Positions 1 to 10,211 of a DNA stretch of 64,000 nt are shown piece after piece. Source of the stretch: Sipunculus nudus (taxonomy: Eukaryota > Annelida > Sipuncula > Golfingiida > Sipunculidae); the NCBI GenBank assembly GCA_026874595.1, contig CM049321.1, positions 24,173,979 through 24,237,978 of the forward strand, in the 5' to 3' direction. Each line of letters starts with the position of its first letter. Positions within the stretch are counted from its first letter, which is position 1. The notes under the pieces were generated by a model. It worked only from the letters and a program-made list of their open reading frames with translations. It did not search any database and had not been told where the DNA came from. A program made the translations under genes and the position numbers.

Positions 1-54
1 TACGGGGTTTCTTAGAATTCACAAAAAAACATTATACTTCTTTGAAATATGATT

Positions 55-71
55 ACGTATATATATATATA

Positions 72-120
<49 letters not shown>
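55..120. repeat. (TA)n/(TG)n microsatellite
   Basis: Alternating TA with a short TG block. It abuts the TRIM element that begins at 121, so that element probably inserted into or next to a TA tract. The apparent Tyr-Ile ORFs here are a by-product of the repeat. Confidence 0.95.
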
Positions 121-124
<4 letters not shown>

Positions 125-410
125 ACGGGGTGCACATAAAAGCGGACCGAACTGTCTCCCTAGTGGAGCTTGCTTTTCTAGCGAAGCGGTTGATTCGCCG
201 GACTTGTATGCCACCGACCTGGGTTCGACACCCGGATTGGCCCAGGATTTTCCCCTCATTTATTTGTCTTCATAACAAAATAAGGGCTCGTCTATTGTGA
301 CGGTAAACTTGTGGCCCAGGGAATAAGCTCACCAAGTGTGAACTTCGGGATAATTAGTCTTGTTCTGATAGCAGAACGCTCTTAAGAGGGGGTGTGTTAC
401 GGGGTGACAT
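121..410 (+). mobile_element. TRIM-like miniature LTR element with tRNA-like promoter boxes, copy 1 (3' LTR truncated)
   Basis: The 5' LTR spans 121-277 and has TG..CA ends (TGTTACG..CATAACA). Inside it lie an exact Pol III A-box match TAGCGAAGCGG (179-189) and a near-consensus B box GGTTCGACACC (222-232). The internal region (278-394) starts with a degenerate tRNA-Pro-like primer site (ATAAGGGCTCGTC) and ends with a purine tract CTTAAGAGGGGGTG. A second LTR begins TGTTACGGGGTGACA at 395 but is cut off after about 16 bp by a TA/TG microsatellite. The layout LTR-PBS-PPT-LTR with no coding capacity is that of TRIM elements. Two related copies at 36.4-37.0 kb confirm the boundaries. The alternative, a tandem tRNA-derived SINE, does not explain the PBS and purine tract. 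Confidence 0.7.
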
Positions 411-415
411 ATGTG

Positions 416-470
<55 letters not shown>

Positions 471-491
471 GAAGTCATCCCCCCCCCCCAC
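411..491. repeat. (TG)n(TA)n microsatellite ending in a poly(C) run
   Basis: The tract replaces the missing part of the TRIM 3' LTR and runs into a poly(C) stretch at about 480-490. Confidence 0.9.
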
Positions 492-1074
492 CCTGCAAGA
501 AAAATTGACGCCACTGTTTAACACTATATATGAAAACTTATTAGCCATACTATAAAGCTTATCACGTTTGTCTCATGTTTTGGAACCAAGTCTGCTGATT
601 TGTCTGCAACTAATACGGCTTATTTACTTTTACAGCTGATACTTTATCACTCAGGTAAATCATGGACGCTTTCATCTGATATATTACACACGTGTATGTA
701 TTCAACTAGGAAAATTTTAATAAATTTTCATTCTTATCAAATGCGTTACTAGAAATCTGCATTTTAAGGAATCCACACTTCTACCATGTGGTGGTCCCAA
801 AATCTTGTTTCCATTCACTGATTCGGCCCATATTCCCAGGTTCATTCATACATAAATGACGGTACATTTGTTAATATTCCTCGATGACGTTCCTGGATCC
901 GAACCATGTGCCGGATCCACACCATAACCTAAACGATTCCAAATGGCCCATCACCAAAATGTCCTAAAATTCTAGACATTCCGTCCGTAATTGCTTTAGA
1001 TATATTGTGATAAACGACACATACACTAAGGGAAGGTACGCGTATGCCCTCCTGGCGGAGGTTATTGCATATTA
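492..1074. other. intergenic, no recognisable feature
   Basis: AT-rich unique-looking sequence. I see no long ORF, RNA gene or repeat relationship to the rest of the window. Confidence 0.6.
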
Positions 1075-1311
1075 ATTGAATACAAACATTATCTACTTTT
1101 TAACCAGATAGATACATTGTACGTATAATATGTTGATTGTGAGAGAGTCCTATATTATAATTAATCCAAATGACCCATCAACCTTGATGCTCGACTAACT
1201 GACAATATAATTATTAAAAAATAAGAGGAAAAATATGAACATCCTGCGGTTAATATGTTAACCGCGCTCAATGATGAAAAAAAGACTTTGCCGATTTCAT
1301 AAAAATTCATT
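1075..1311. repeat. direct repeat A (pairs with 2037-2268)
   Basis: About 230 bp that recurs 960 bp downstream at roughly 90% identity by eye. The most conserved part holds the perfect 8-bp inverted repeat GCGGTTAA-TATG-TTAACCGC. The pair could be the ends of a small element or LTR-like termini; no coding potential joins them. Confidence 0.8.
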
Positions 1312-2036
1312 TGGACAATACAGAACAATCATAAACCTCAATATAACCGCTGTAATGAATAAAGATGCTGTCGGGGACATCCTATTACACCACAATGGCC
1401 TTTGCTAAGGTCTACGAACCTGTCACGGTTCAACAACCACATCCAAGGTCACCTCCAGTACAGAGCCAACCGCTAAATAACAGCTCTATTTTTAATGAAA
1501 AGCCGAAACATGACTCCATGATTTATTGGTCCGATTTTCCGTGGGCAAGAAATGTTTCAGAGCAAACACGAAGAAGAGATTTTATTTACAAAATATAACT
1601 CATAAAAAATAAGACATATTAATTTACGCCATAAGATTAAACCTTTTGTTTGAACATATATAATTATATATTATCTTATGCAGAGCTGAAAACATTGAAT
1701 TTTAAGTGTGATAACGGCATTTTAATCATTAAAAATCACTATGCCCGAAACCGGTATGTTTCTCAGGCACTTTAAAAAATAATTTTTACCTTCTTAAATA
1801 TAGGATTTCAATGAAATTTCAAACCTTTATAAAAGTTTTAAGAAAATATTATTATTTTATTTTCTAGAAATAAATATCTGCCCGTCTGGAGGTGAAATTG
1901 TGTAAAAATTCTACCATAAATCAAAATAAATATGACGCGGGGTCGAAAACTGAACACAAAAAGATATCCATAGATATCCTCGCAACCTTATTGAATTGCC
2001 TGAACCGAACGAGAAATTTTCGAGCTCCTCCTGCTG
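1312..2036. other. spacer between direct repeats A and B, with an unassigned short ORF
   Basis: A 77-codon ORF (1365-1598, +) has an ATG and a fairly mixed composition with Pro and Gln in its first half. It has no motif I recognise and no visible splice or promoter context. It is more likely chance than a gene. Confidence 0.3.
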
Positions 2037-2258
2037 TTTATTAAACACAATCATTATCTACTTTTTAACCAGATAGATATGTTGTACGTATGATCTGTTG
2101 ATCGTGAGATAGTCCTATATTATTATTAATCCAAGTGATCCATCAACCTTGATGCTCGGCTAACTGACAATATAATTATTAAAAAATAAGAGGAAAAATA
2201 TGAACATCCTGCGGTTAATATGTTAACCGCGCATGGTGATGTAAGAAGGATGTTGCCG

Positions 2259-2268
<10 letters not shown>
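2037..2268. repeat. direct repeat B (pairs with 1075-1311)
   Basis: Second copy of the 230-bp repeat with the same GCGGTTAA/TTAACCGC hairpin. It runs straight into the TA tract that received the LTR retrotransposon. Confidence 0.8.

Positions 2269-2327
<59 letters not shown>
2264..2327. repeat. (TA)n microsatellite, left part of an interrupted tract
   Basis: Pure TA up to the first base of the LTR at 2328. The right part continues at 8647, so one TA tract was split by the insertion. Confidence 0.95.
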
Positions 2328-2330
<3 letters not shown>

Positions 2331-3470
2331 CACCAGACAATAGGTGACAATAAGTACGGTGTTTTGTATCATAGTTTAACGAAGTATGTTCTCTATTGAT
2401 ATTGACGTGAAGCGTCATCCTAAAGCGTTGACAGGTCTTAATTGTATATATATATTGTGTATTCTGTATGAAATCCCATCGGCTATCAGCTGATTTATCC
2501 GTGTCACGCATCGTGTGTATTAATTATATTCTGGTATGTGGGTCGCCAAGGTGACGCTAGCAGTCAAACCAGGTCACATATAACCTTATATGGGACACTT
2601 GAGCCATAAGCCAATCAGAGAACCGGATCGCCGTATTGTGACGACGATTGTGACGTCAGAGTTCAGGGAGAGACGCTGGAAGCTGCCTTCAGTTGGGTCT
2701 TGAAGCTTGAGGTGGCAGCACGCACGCACGGGAATAAGAACATTGAAACGCCAGGAACGGCATAGAAACAAGCTTCTACGTGAAGCGAGGACCCAGCTCA
2801 TGAGAACTCAGCCGTGCTGCCGACGGAGCTTCGTATTGGCGATAAAGTGAGAGAGTGCGCTCGTCACCTGCCGGCCTAGTTCATCTTGACCTAGATACAC
2901 AACCGCCGTAAGCTGTGAAACCATTGCTACACGAGCAAGGTCAAGGACTCTAAGCTCTACGTAAACAAAGGGCGCTATTGCATACACGTGAACGTAAACC
3001 TACCCGGGTCGCTGATAAGCAAGATCAGTTGAAGATCGTTAAACTCAGAAAGACTAGATCTATATGGTGCTAACCATACGCTAGATTCTACACAAAACAG
3101 TAACCAGAGATCTCTGAAGGAACTGGACTTTATTGGTTTTTATACAAACCACGGACTCAGTAAATATCCTGTATTTTTAATGTGAAGGACTATCGTATTG
3201 ACACATCAACGCACACACACATCTACATCTTTGTAAGTATTGTCTTGAATTATATTGTGAATTTAACCTGATGTCTCATAGTTTCTATTGATCTGGGTGT
3301 ATGATTGTCTGGTATTTTTATACACGTCCTTAAAAGAACCTGGAAATGTCACCTGTAATGACCGGGATCTAATTTCTTGATTAATGAAATCAAGTGGCGA
3401 GCGTTAACCCATCCTATTGTTTTATAGGATATATCCGTTGTAAAGTTATCACGTTAAGTTAGGGGTGACA
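2328..3470 (+). repeat. 5' LTR of copy 1
   Basis: 1143 bp with terminal inverted heptamers TGTCACC/GGTGACA. The first 22 bases contain a second, inverted GGTGACA (2343-2349), so the LTR opens with a 7-bp-stem hairpin. Likely U3 control elements are a TATA-like CATATAACC/TTATATGG stretch, a CCAAT box within AGCCAATCAG (about 2610) and a perfect CRE TGACGTCA at 2651-2658. Promoter function is inferred from these motifs. Confidence 0.93.
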
Positions 3471-4190
3471 TTGAATGGCGAGCGTGCCAGGATATAATTA
3501 GCCTAAAAAAAACTGGCTAATTACAGTAAGTTTCAGAAGTTTTGAACTGAGAAAACAATACTGAAACCAGACATTCATATACTCAAACTAGAGTTGATCT
3601 GAATTAATAATTGGAAATGACACCAAACTGATGTTGTAGTGTATACTTGCACAATGAAATTACCCCACTGTTAGGAGTTAATATTTATTCAGTGAGAATA
3701 TTACCTGAAGCACAACATTGTTTCAAGATCGGCATATACCTTGTAGATTTGGCTAGAACACATGCATGTTTTGTGAGTAATGCTAGTTCAGTGATACCTG
3801 AACATCATTACTGGTTTGATATAAACCCAGATTAGAGTGAAAATTTTTGATGTTGTTAGATACGCCCTGGTATAATTTTTCCTACACTGGTTTGTGATTG
3901 GTCACGTGGTAGGGTCTCTTGACAGGTAAGTTTACCCCTCCCGATTGTCATGGTAATCATAGGTGCATGGTGTTTATTGATATCTTGATATCCATCCGTC
4001 CATCCGTCTGACCCTTCGTCCGACCTTCCGTCCGTCCGTCCGTATAAGTAGATTTTGATGCGTAGAGCTACCATAGTGTTATTGTACGGATACCGCCGGT
4101 TCGTTAGGTTGGCTTTAACAGTACGTATTTACGGATTTTTAAGAGCGGATATTACTAGATACTGGAATCTTACTAGGTTAGAGCGTTACC
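3471..4190 (+). other. untranslated leader of copy 1
   Basis: About 720 bp before gag. An open stretch of 62 codons (3647-3835) starts with TTG, has no ATG, and differs from copy 2 by two replacements and one silent change, so it is probably not a gene. At about 3990-4043 there is a CCGTCCGT-type simple repeat resembling those in the dispersed repeats near 36.05 and 62.38 kb. Confidence 0.6.
3476..3493 (+). promoter_or_regulatory. probable primer-binding site
   Basis: TGGCGAGCGTGCCAGGAT lies 5 bp after the LTR and begins with the TGG expected opposite a tRNA 3' CCA. Its complement folds sensibly as a T-stem plus acceptor 3' half with discriminator G. I do not assign the tRNA. Copy 2 lacks this site. 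Confidence 0.6.
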
Positions 4191-6491
4191 ATGGAAACGT
4201 TAGAGTCACTTGTTAGATGCGGACAGGCCTTGGGGCTTAAGGACCAGGCTTTACAAGATTATGTTGAGGCTAGACGGCGTGCGGATGAAGAACGTGAGGA
4301 AAGAGCCAGGCAACGTGAAATAGAGAAGGAACAGCGGGAATTAGAGCGCGAGCGAGAGGCTAGAGCCCACGAATTAGAGGTTCTAAGGTTAAAGTCTGAC
4401 TCTGGGGTTAAAGAAGAGAGAAGTAGGGATGTATTCCCGAAAATCCAGCTTCCACCTTTTGATGAGGCTCACGATCAGCTAGATGCGTTTCTTGAGCGAT
4501 TTGAACGATTAGCTGTATGTCAAGGCTATGATAGGGAGAATTGGGCGTTACACCTGAGTCCGTTACTGCGGGGTAACGCGCTAGGGACTTACACACAGTT
4601 ATCGGTGAGTGAGGCCATGGATTACGATAAGTTAAAGATAGCCTTGTTAAAGCGATACCAAATGACCGAAGAGGGTTATCGACACAAGTTTCGGACTTGT
4701 AGGCCTGAGCGAGGCGAAACGCCGAGTCAGTTTGCGGTGAGACTGAGTGGATACCTAGACCATTGGATAGGGATGGCAGGGGTCGGAGGTGACTACGACG
4801 GGGTAGTTAACCTGTTGATGTGTGAGCAGTACGTAAACTGCTGTAGTAGGGATCTCTCTATGTTTTTGAAAGAGAGACGGTGTCGTGACTTTGATAGTAT
4901 GGTAGACTTAGCCGAGAGTTATACGGAGGCTCACGGTGTACACAGCCTTACAGCAGGTCCTCGTTATGGCAATAATGTGCCGCGTCCAGCGCAACCGGTA
5001 TCTCAGCCTAGAGAGAAGCGAGAGGTTGAGCGCAGTCCGGACGGTCAGACATTTAAGCCATCAGGAGGCATCAGATGTTATTTATGTAATGAACTGGGAC
5101 ATAAGGCGCGGGAATGTAAGACTAGTGCCCGGTCGAGGCCTAGGTCTTCCCCTCAAGTAGGGCGTGCTGCTGGCGATCAGCAGAGGTATAGGACTAATTT
5201 TAGCCCCCCGTATAACCCAAAACAGAAACCGGAGACTATGTCAATGGCAGTAGTCGAGGCGGAAACGGAGACAGTCGGTGCGGTGAAACCGGAAGTAGAG
5301 AGTCCGAGTCAGTCGTTAGGATTTGCTGCCCAGACAGAAGGCGGAATCTCGTTACCTGTGTGTGAAGGGCTGGTGAATGGTAAGTCAGCGAGGGTGCTGC
5401 GGGATTCGGGATGTTCCTCTGCAGGAATACGTGAGTCGTACGTGGAGCCGAATCAGTTCACCGGACACCAGGTCGAGTGTAGGTTGTTCGACGGGTCTGT
5501 AAGACAATTTCCTACGGCTAGGATTAATGTGGACTGTGCGTACTTTGTCGGTATTATCGAGGCAATGGTGGTCGGGGATGCTGTATGTGATTTAGCGCTA
5601 GGTAACGTAGCGGGAGCGCGTGATCCGTATGATCCGGACCCGACGTGGAAGTCTGAGCGGTCCTCAGGCATAGTGTGTGACGGTGTAGAGTCACAAAAGG
5701 AGGTGTCGTCCGCAGTGGAGACACGGAGCGCTGCACGAGAGAAACAGATACCGACGCGTAGCTTGAATGTTGCAAGCCCAGTTGCCGATGTGAGTCCGGC
5801 CGAATTTTTGAAGGCGCAGGAGGAGGATGGGTCTTTAGCGCCGTATTGGAGGCTAGCTAGAGAGGCTAGAAATGATAGTCCATTTAGAATTGAGGACGGA
5901 TATTTAGTTCGGGTTGTGAGTGATAAACGGGGAGATCAAGATGGATCTCGAGTGGTGGTACCTCAGACGTTACGGTACGACGTAATGAGGATGGGCCACG
6001 AAGCGGTTATGGCAGGCCATCAGGGCATAGACAAAACGCACGACCGCGTGAGAACTCAGTTTTTCTGGAAAGGGATGTATAATGACATTGCTGAGTTTTG
6101 CAAGTCCTGTCCCATTTGCCAGAAAACCATACCGAAAGGCAAGGTGCCTGGAGCTACGTTAGGCCAGATGCCATTAATTGATGAGCCCTGGCGTAGAATT
6201 TCGATGGATCTGGTTGGGCCGATCCATCCAGCGTCCGAGAGAGGTCACAGGTATATTCTGACCGTTATGGATTATGCCACTAGATATCCGGAGGCTGTTG
6301 CTTTAAAGAACATAGATACAGTCTCTGTGGCTGATGCGCTAGTTGATATTTATGCGCGGTTAGGAGTGCCGTCAGAGGTGCTTACTGACATGGGAACACA
6401 ATTTACGTCAGACCTCGTGCGAGGAAAGACCGCGAGATTGGGATCGGTACCTCAGCGCCGTGCTTTTTGCGTACCGAGAAGCGCCACATGA
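4191..6491 (+). pseudogene. gag-protease-integrase ORF of copy 1, frameshifted in the integrase
   Basis: The ORF starts with ATG in ACCATGG context and runs 766 codons. In order it has an Arg/Glu-rich coiled coil (about residues 20-70), the gag core, a CCHC zinc knuckle CYLCNELGHKAREC (296-309), the aspartic protease motif RDSGCSS (about 404-410), the integrase HHCC zinc finger (about 603-643), and the first two Asp of the catalytic core (673 and 733). Just after TDMGTQFTSD the frame breaks. 119 bp present in copy 2 are missing between two copies of TGCGAG, which removes the catalytic Glu and shifts the frame, so the last 20-odd residues are out of frame. The product could at most supply Gag and protease. 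Confidence 0.9.
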
Positions 6492-6921
6492 GAGCACAGG
6501 GTTCTCACCCTTTGAGTTGCTCTATGGTAGGATCGTTAGAGGACCGATGCGGATTCTAAGGGATCTGTGGACCAAGCGAGATACTAGCGTCGAGACTAAA
6601 ACCACGTACCAATACGTCCTGGACCTACAAGACAAACTAAGCGACACATGCGCGTTAGCTAGAGAGGCGTTGTACAAATCAGCGAACAGACACAAACTGG
6701 TATATGATAGAGGTAAATGCACGCGCAGGTTTGAGGCCGGAGACGAAGTTTTGTTGTTACTCCCGACGGAGCGGAACAAATTAATGGTACAGTGGAAAGG
6801 CCCCTATACTATTGTAAACAGGGTTGGGGACTTAGACTATCGGATTAAGATTGGCGATAAGGTTAAAACCTTCCACGTGAATATGCTGAAACGGTACCAT
6901 GCTAGAAACGATTTTATTTGA
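6434..6921 (+). pseudogene. integrase C-terminal remnant of copy 1
   Basis: This is the continuation of the integrase in another frame after the 119-bp deletion. It holds the end of the catalytic core and the GPY/F-type module (WKGPYTIVNRVGDLDYRI near 6800-6850), nearly identical to copy 2. The open frame has no ATG and ends at a stop created by the second deletion, where ARND runs into RNase H sequence in the wrong frame. Confidence 0.85.
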
Positions 6922-7283
6922 AATGTGATGCATCTGATGTGGGTATTGGCTGTATCCTGATGCAGAGACACGAGGGGATCATGCACCCAGTAGCTTATGC
7001 CAGTCGTAAACTATTGCCCAGGGAGAGAAATTACTCCACCATCGAGAAAGAGTCATTAGCAATTGTATGGTCTGTACAGAAATTTGAGATGTACCTGGCT
7101 TGTAGACCGTTCACCATTCAGACCGACCACAAACCATTAAAGTGTATTAGCAAATCAAAATGTGCTAATAAGAGAGTAATGAGATGGGCACTGGTTCTAC
7201 AAGAGTTTAGATTTGATATTGAAGCAGTGTCAGGTAAACTAAACCATGGACCTGATTTTCTTAGCAGACTGCCTGAGTGTTAG
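6908..7283 (+). pseudogene. RNase H remnant of copy 1
   Basis: It encodes the RNase H domain with CDASDVG, IEKESLA and QTDHKPL, the three catalytic acidic positions of retroelement RNase H. The RT thumb/connection segment present in copy 2 is absent. The join falls at AAACGA, a hexamer present at both ends of the segment missing relative to copy 2 (314 bp). There is no start codon, so it cannot be translated independently. Confidence 0.88.
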
Positions 7284-7486
7284 GATGTAATGAGCTATAA
7301 TGTTTAGCCAGTTAAGTCTAAACATGTACTAGATTTTGCCCTGTGTCATAGACCGTGGGCATGTACTAATGACAACTTGTTACATGACCCTTATGTATTG
7401 CTATGTATTGCTACATGTAAATATGTTTAGCTGGACCCTGTAAGATAGAACGATACGATGTATCGAGAAAATACTGTGTATTTTCC

Positions 7487-7503
7487 TTAAAAGGAGGGGG
7501 TGA
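7487..7503 (+). promoter_or_regulatory. polypurine tract of copy 1
   Basis: AAAAGGAGGGGGTGA ends directly before the 3' LTR. This is the expected site of plus-strand priming and is identical in copy 2. Confidence 0.85.
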
Positions 7504-8642
7504 TGTCACCAGACAATAGGTGACAATAAGTACGGTGTTTTGTATCATAGTTTAACGAAGTATGTTCTCTATTGATATTGACGTGAAGCGTCATCCTAAA
7601 GCGTTGACAGGTCTTAATTGTATATATATATTGTGTATTCTGTATGAAATCCCATCGGCTATCAGCTGATTTATCCGTGTCACGCATCGTGTGTATTAAT
7701 TATATTCTGGTATGTGGGTCGCCAAGGTGACGCTAGCAGTCAAACCAGGTCACATATAACCTTATATGGGACACTTGAGCCATAAGCCAATCAGAGAACC
7801 GGATCGCCGTATTGTGACGACGATTGTGACGTCAGAGTTCAGGGAGAGACGCTGGAAGCTGCCTTCAGTTGGGTCTTGAAGCTTGAGGTGGCAGCACGCA
7901 CGCACGGGAATAAGAACATTGAAACGCCAGGAACGGCATAGAAACAAGCTTCTACGTGAAGCGAGGACCCAGCTCATGAGAACTCAGCCGTGCTGCCGAC
8001 GGAGCTTCGTATTGGCGATAAAGTGAGAGAGTGCGCTCGTCACCTGCCGGCCTAGTTCATCTTGACCTAGATACACAACCGCCGTAAGCTGTGAAACCAT
8101 TGCTACACGAGCAAGGTCAAGGACTCTAAGCTCTACGTAAACAAAGGGCGCTATTGCATACACGTGAACGTAAACCTACCCGGGTCGCTGATAAGCAAGA
8201 TCAGTTGAAGATCGTTAAACTCAGAAAGACTAGATCTATATGGTGCTAACCATACGCTAGATTCTACACAAAACAGTAACCAGAGATCTCTGAAGGAACT
8301 GGACTTTATTGGTTTTTATACAAACCACGGACTCAGTAAATATCCTGTATTTTTAATGTGAAGGACTATCGTATTGACACATCAACGCACACACACATCT
8401 ACATCTTTGTAAGTATTGTCTTGAATTATATTGTGAATTTAACCTGATGTCTCATAGTTTCTATTGATCTGGGTGTATGATTGTCTGGTATTTTTATACA
8501 CGTCCTTAAAAGAACCTGGAAATGTCACCTGTAATGTCCGGGATCTAATTTCTTGATTAATGAAATCAAGTGGCGAGCGTTAACCCATCCTATTGTTTTA
8601 TAGGATATATCCGTTGTAAAGTTATCACGTTAAGTTAGGGGT

Positions 8643-8646
<4 letters not shown>
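7504..8646 (+). repeat. 3' LTR of copy 1
   Basis: 1143 bp, essentially identical to the 5' LTR, with a CCAAT box at 7787-7791 and a CRE at 7827-7834. It is followed directly by TATATA, the other half of the target microsatellite. Confidence 0.95.

Positions 8647-8696
<50 letters not shown>
8647..8696. repeat. (TA)n microsatellite, right part of the split tract
   Basis: TA tract immediately after the 3' LTR. Confidence 0.95.
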
Positions 8697-8703
<7 letters not shown>

Positions 8704-8993
8704 GAGGAAAAAGAATGTTTCTATATCATCGTCGTCTGGTAATTTTTTTAATTTTTTTTGTTTATAATACAGCCTCTAAGTATTTATAGCTGTAAACTGT
8801 GAACCGACAGTTGACAAGTGTATACCGGGGTACAGCGGATGAACATGCACGTCCTGCCTTTAGATGCAGGCAGTTTAAGTTTTTTTTTAATTCGATATAA
8901 TGTAAAATCCAATAGTGATATATGATAATAATAAGCTGCTGAAGTCCCTGAAGGTACATGCATGAGATGGTTTATGGTATTACTGTCTATACA

Positions 8994-9038
<45 letters not shown>

Positions 9039-9315
9039 CATATATACATACACACACATATATATATATGTATATATAGACATGGAATGTCGGCGAATAT
9101 GTTACCGTTCCCTGTTAGTATCTTTTAACTTAAAAGCCAGGTAAAATAACTTTACAAGTAAACAAAAGTTGTTCTCATCTTTCTAAGAACCCCACAAACA
9201 TATGGGTAATTAATATTATTGCACAACATGTTCTTATAATTTCTGCATTTCTAAAGTGTGGTTTTATAAATTGGTAATTGTTCATTTTAGCTGGGTTTTG
9301 TTATGTTATATAGGG

Positions 9316-9395
<80 letters not shown>

Positions 9396-9586
9396 AAGAG
9401 TCATTAATTTTTATAAAAATAAGGGATATATAATGAATGTTCTGTTTCTTTGGGAATAACAATATGTTGTAACTGGGAAATATCTACGTTTATTGTGATC
9501 GTCCGCCATAACGTTACTCAGTACGTTGCTGACGTGGGGATATAAAAGTCGCATTAAATGCCGTATTTCGTTTGATATTCTCTTCA

Positions 9587-9645
<59 letters not shown>

Positions 9646-9795
9646 GGTTTTACCTTGTAAATTAAGCGTAAGTCATGTAAATATGTGTTTGAATGTTCAA
9701 GTTTACCTGACGACGTACACAACGTCATGAACGACGTTATGGAGGTGTACACAATTTTCCACTACATTTTCCGATTTCAACTGTGTTTTTATTTA

Positions 9796-9832
<37 letters not shown>

Positions 9833-9950
9833 AAATAAGCCTTATTTATGCTTATTTATACATCTGTTCATCAAAATGATAATATAATTTCTTCAGAATT
9901 ATTTAAAATATTCTGATTTATGATGTTTTACAAGAAATAAAACCGCTAAA
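8697..9950. repeat. AT-rich intergenic DNA with several long (TA)n tracts
   Basis: Long TA/TG microsatellites lie at about 8995-9080, 9319-9392, 9584-9643 and 9799-9829. Between them I see no convincing gene; every ORF that crosses the tracts is a Tyr-Ile repeat by-product. Confidence 0.85.
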
Positions 9951-10065
9951 ATCCACAATTACCTATAAATTGGTGTTGGCCTTACGTAAAACGTCAATTG
10001 ATTATGATATCTGGTAATTTTGCTGACTATATCTGGCTCTGTTTTGCATACCTCGTGGTGTACAA

Positions 10066-10106
10066 TGACGTCACGGACCCTTGTTACCCTGGAAACCATG
10101 ACGTCA
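10066..10106. promoter_or_regulatory. twin cAMP-response-element palindromes
   Basis: Two perfect TGACGTCA octamers at 10066-10073 and 10099-10106, with start points 33 bp apart. They lie about 110-145 bp upstream of the ATG of the candidate gene at 10212. CREB/ATF binding is established for this octamer; use here is inferred from position. Other TGACGTCA copies occur in repeats of this window, so this could be coincidence. Confidence 0.45.
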
Positions 10107-10211
10107 CAAATTGGACCGGGAACGTTAGGCTCGCTACGAATGTAAAACCAGTTAGACGTGTTCTTTCGCGGGTGTACATTTTGTGAGATTTTTACACTGA
10201 GATCACTGAAA

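Larger units (their letters stand above)
2328..8646 (+). mobile_element. Ty3/gypsy LTR retrotransposon of Gmr1-like domain order, copy 1 (defective)
   Basis: The element is 6319 bp. Two 1143-bp LTRs (2328-3470 and 7504-8646) begin TGTCACC and end GGTGACA. The only difference I found by eye is A versus T near 3365/8536, so the insertion is young. Between them lie a PBS at 3476, a leader, gag-protease-integrase, an RNase H remnant and a purine tract at 7487. Compared with copy 2 (52039-58633) it has lost 119 bp in the integrase and at least 314 bp between the integrase C-terminus and RNase H. The flanks are (TA)n on both sides, so a 5-bp target duplication cannot be told from the tract. No RT core and no env are present. 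Confidence 0.95.

Noticed and set aside
121-277. A tRNA gene
   Set aside because: The A and B boxes match but there is no cloverleaf acceptor pairing, and the unit is bounded by LTR-type ends and repeated.
42-548. Tyr-Ile-Tyr-Ile ORFs on both strands
   Set aside because: They are translations of (TA)n microsatellites; the same holds at 2.3, 9, 9.6, 20.8, 39.1, 43.3 and 46.5 kb.
2586-2801. 71-codon minus-strand ORF repeated in the LTRs (also near 7762, 13801 and 52293)
   Set aside because: It recurs only because the LTRs are copies; it has no known motif and overlaps the promoter elements.
3647-3835. 62-codon leader ORF conserved in both LTR elements
   Set aside because: No ATG, and as many replacement as silent differences; conservation reflects recent common origin.
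4936-5160. ORFs in other frames of gag-pol (also 4408, 5453, 5554, 6522 and their copy 2 equivalents)
   Set aside because: Shadows of the gag-protease-integrase frame.
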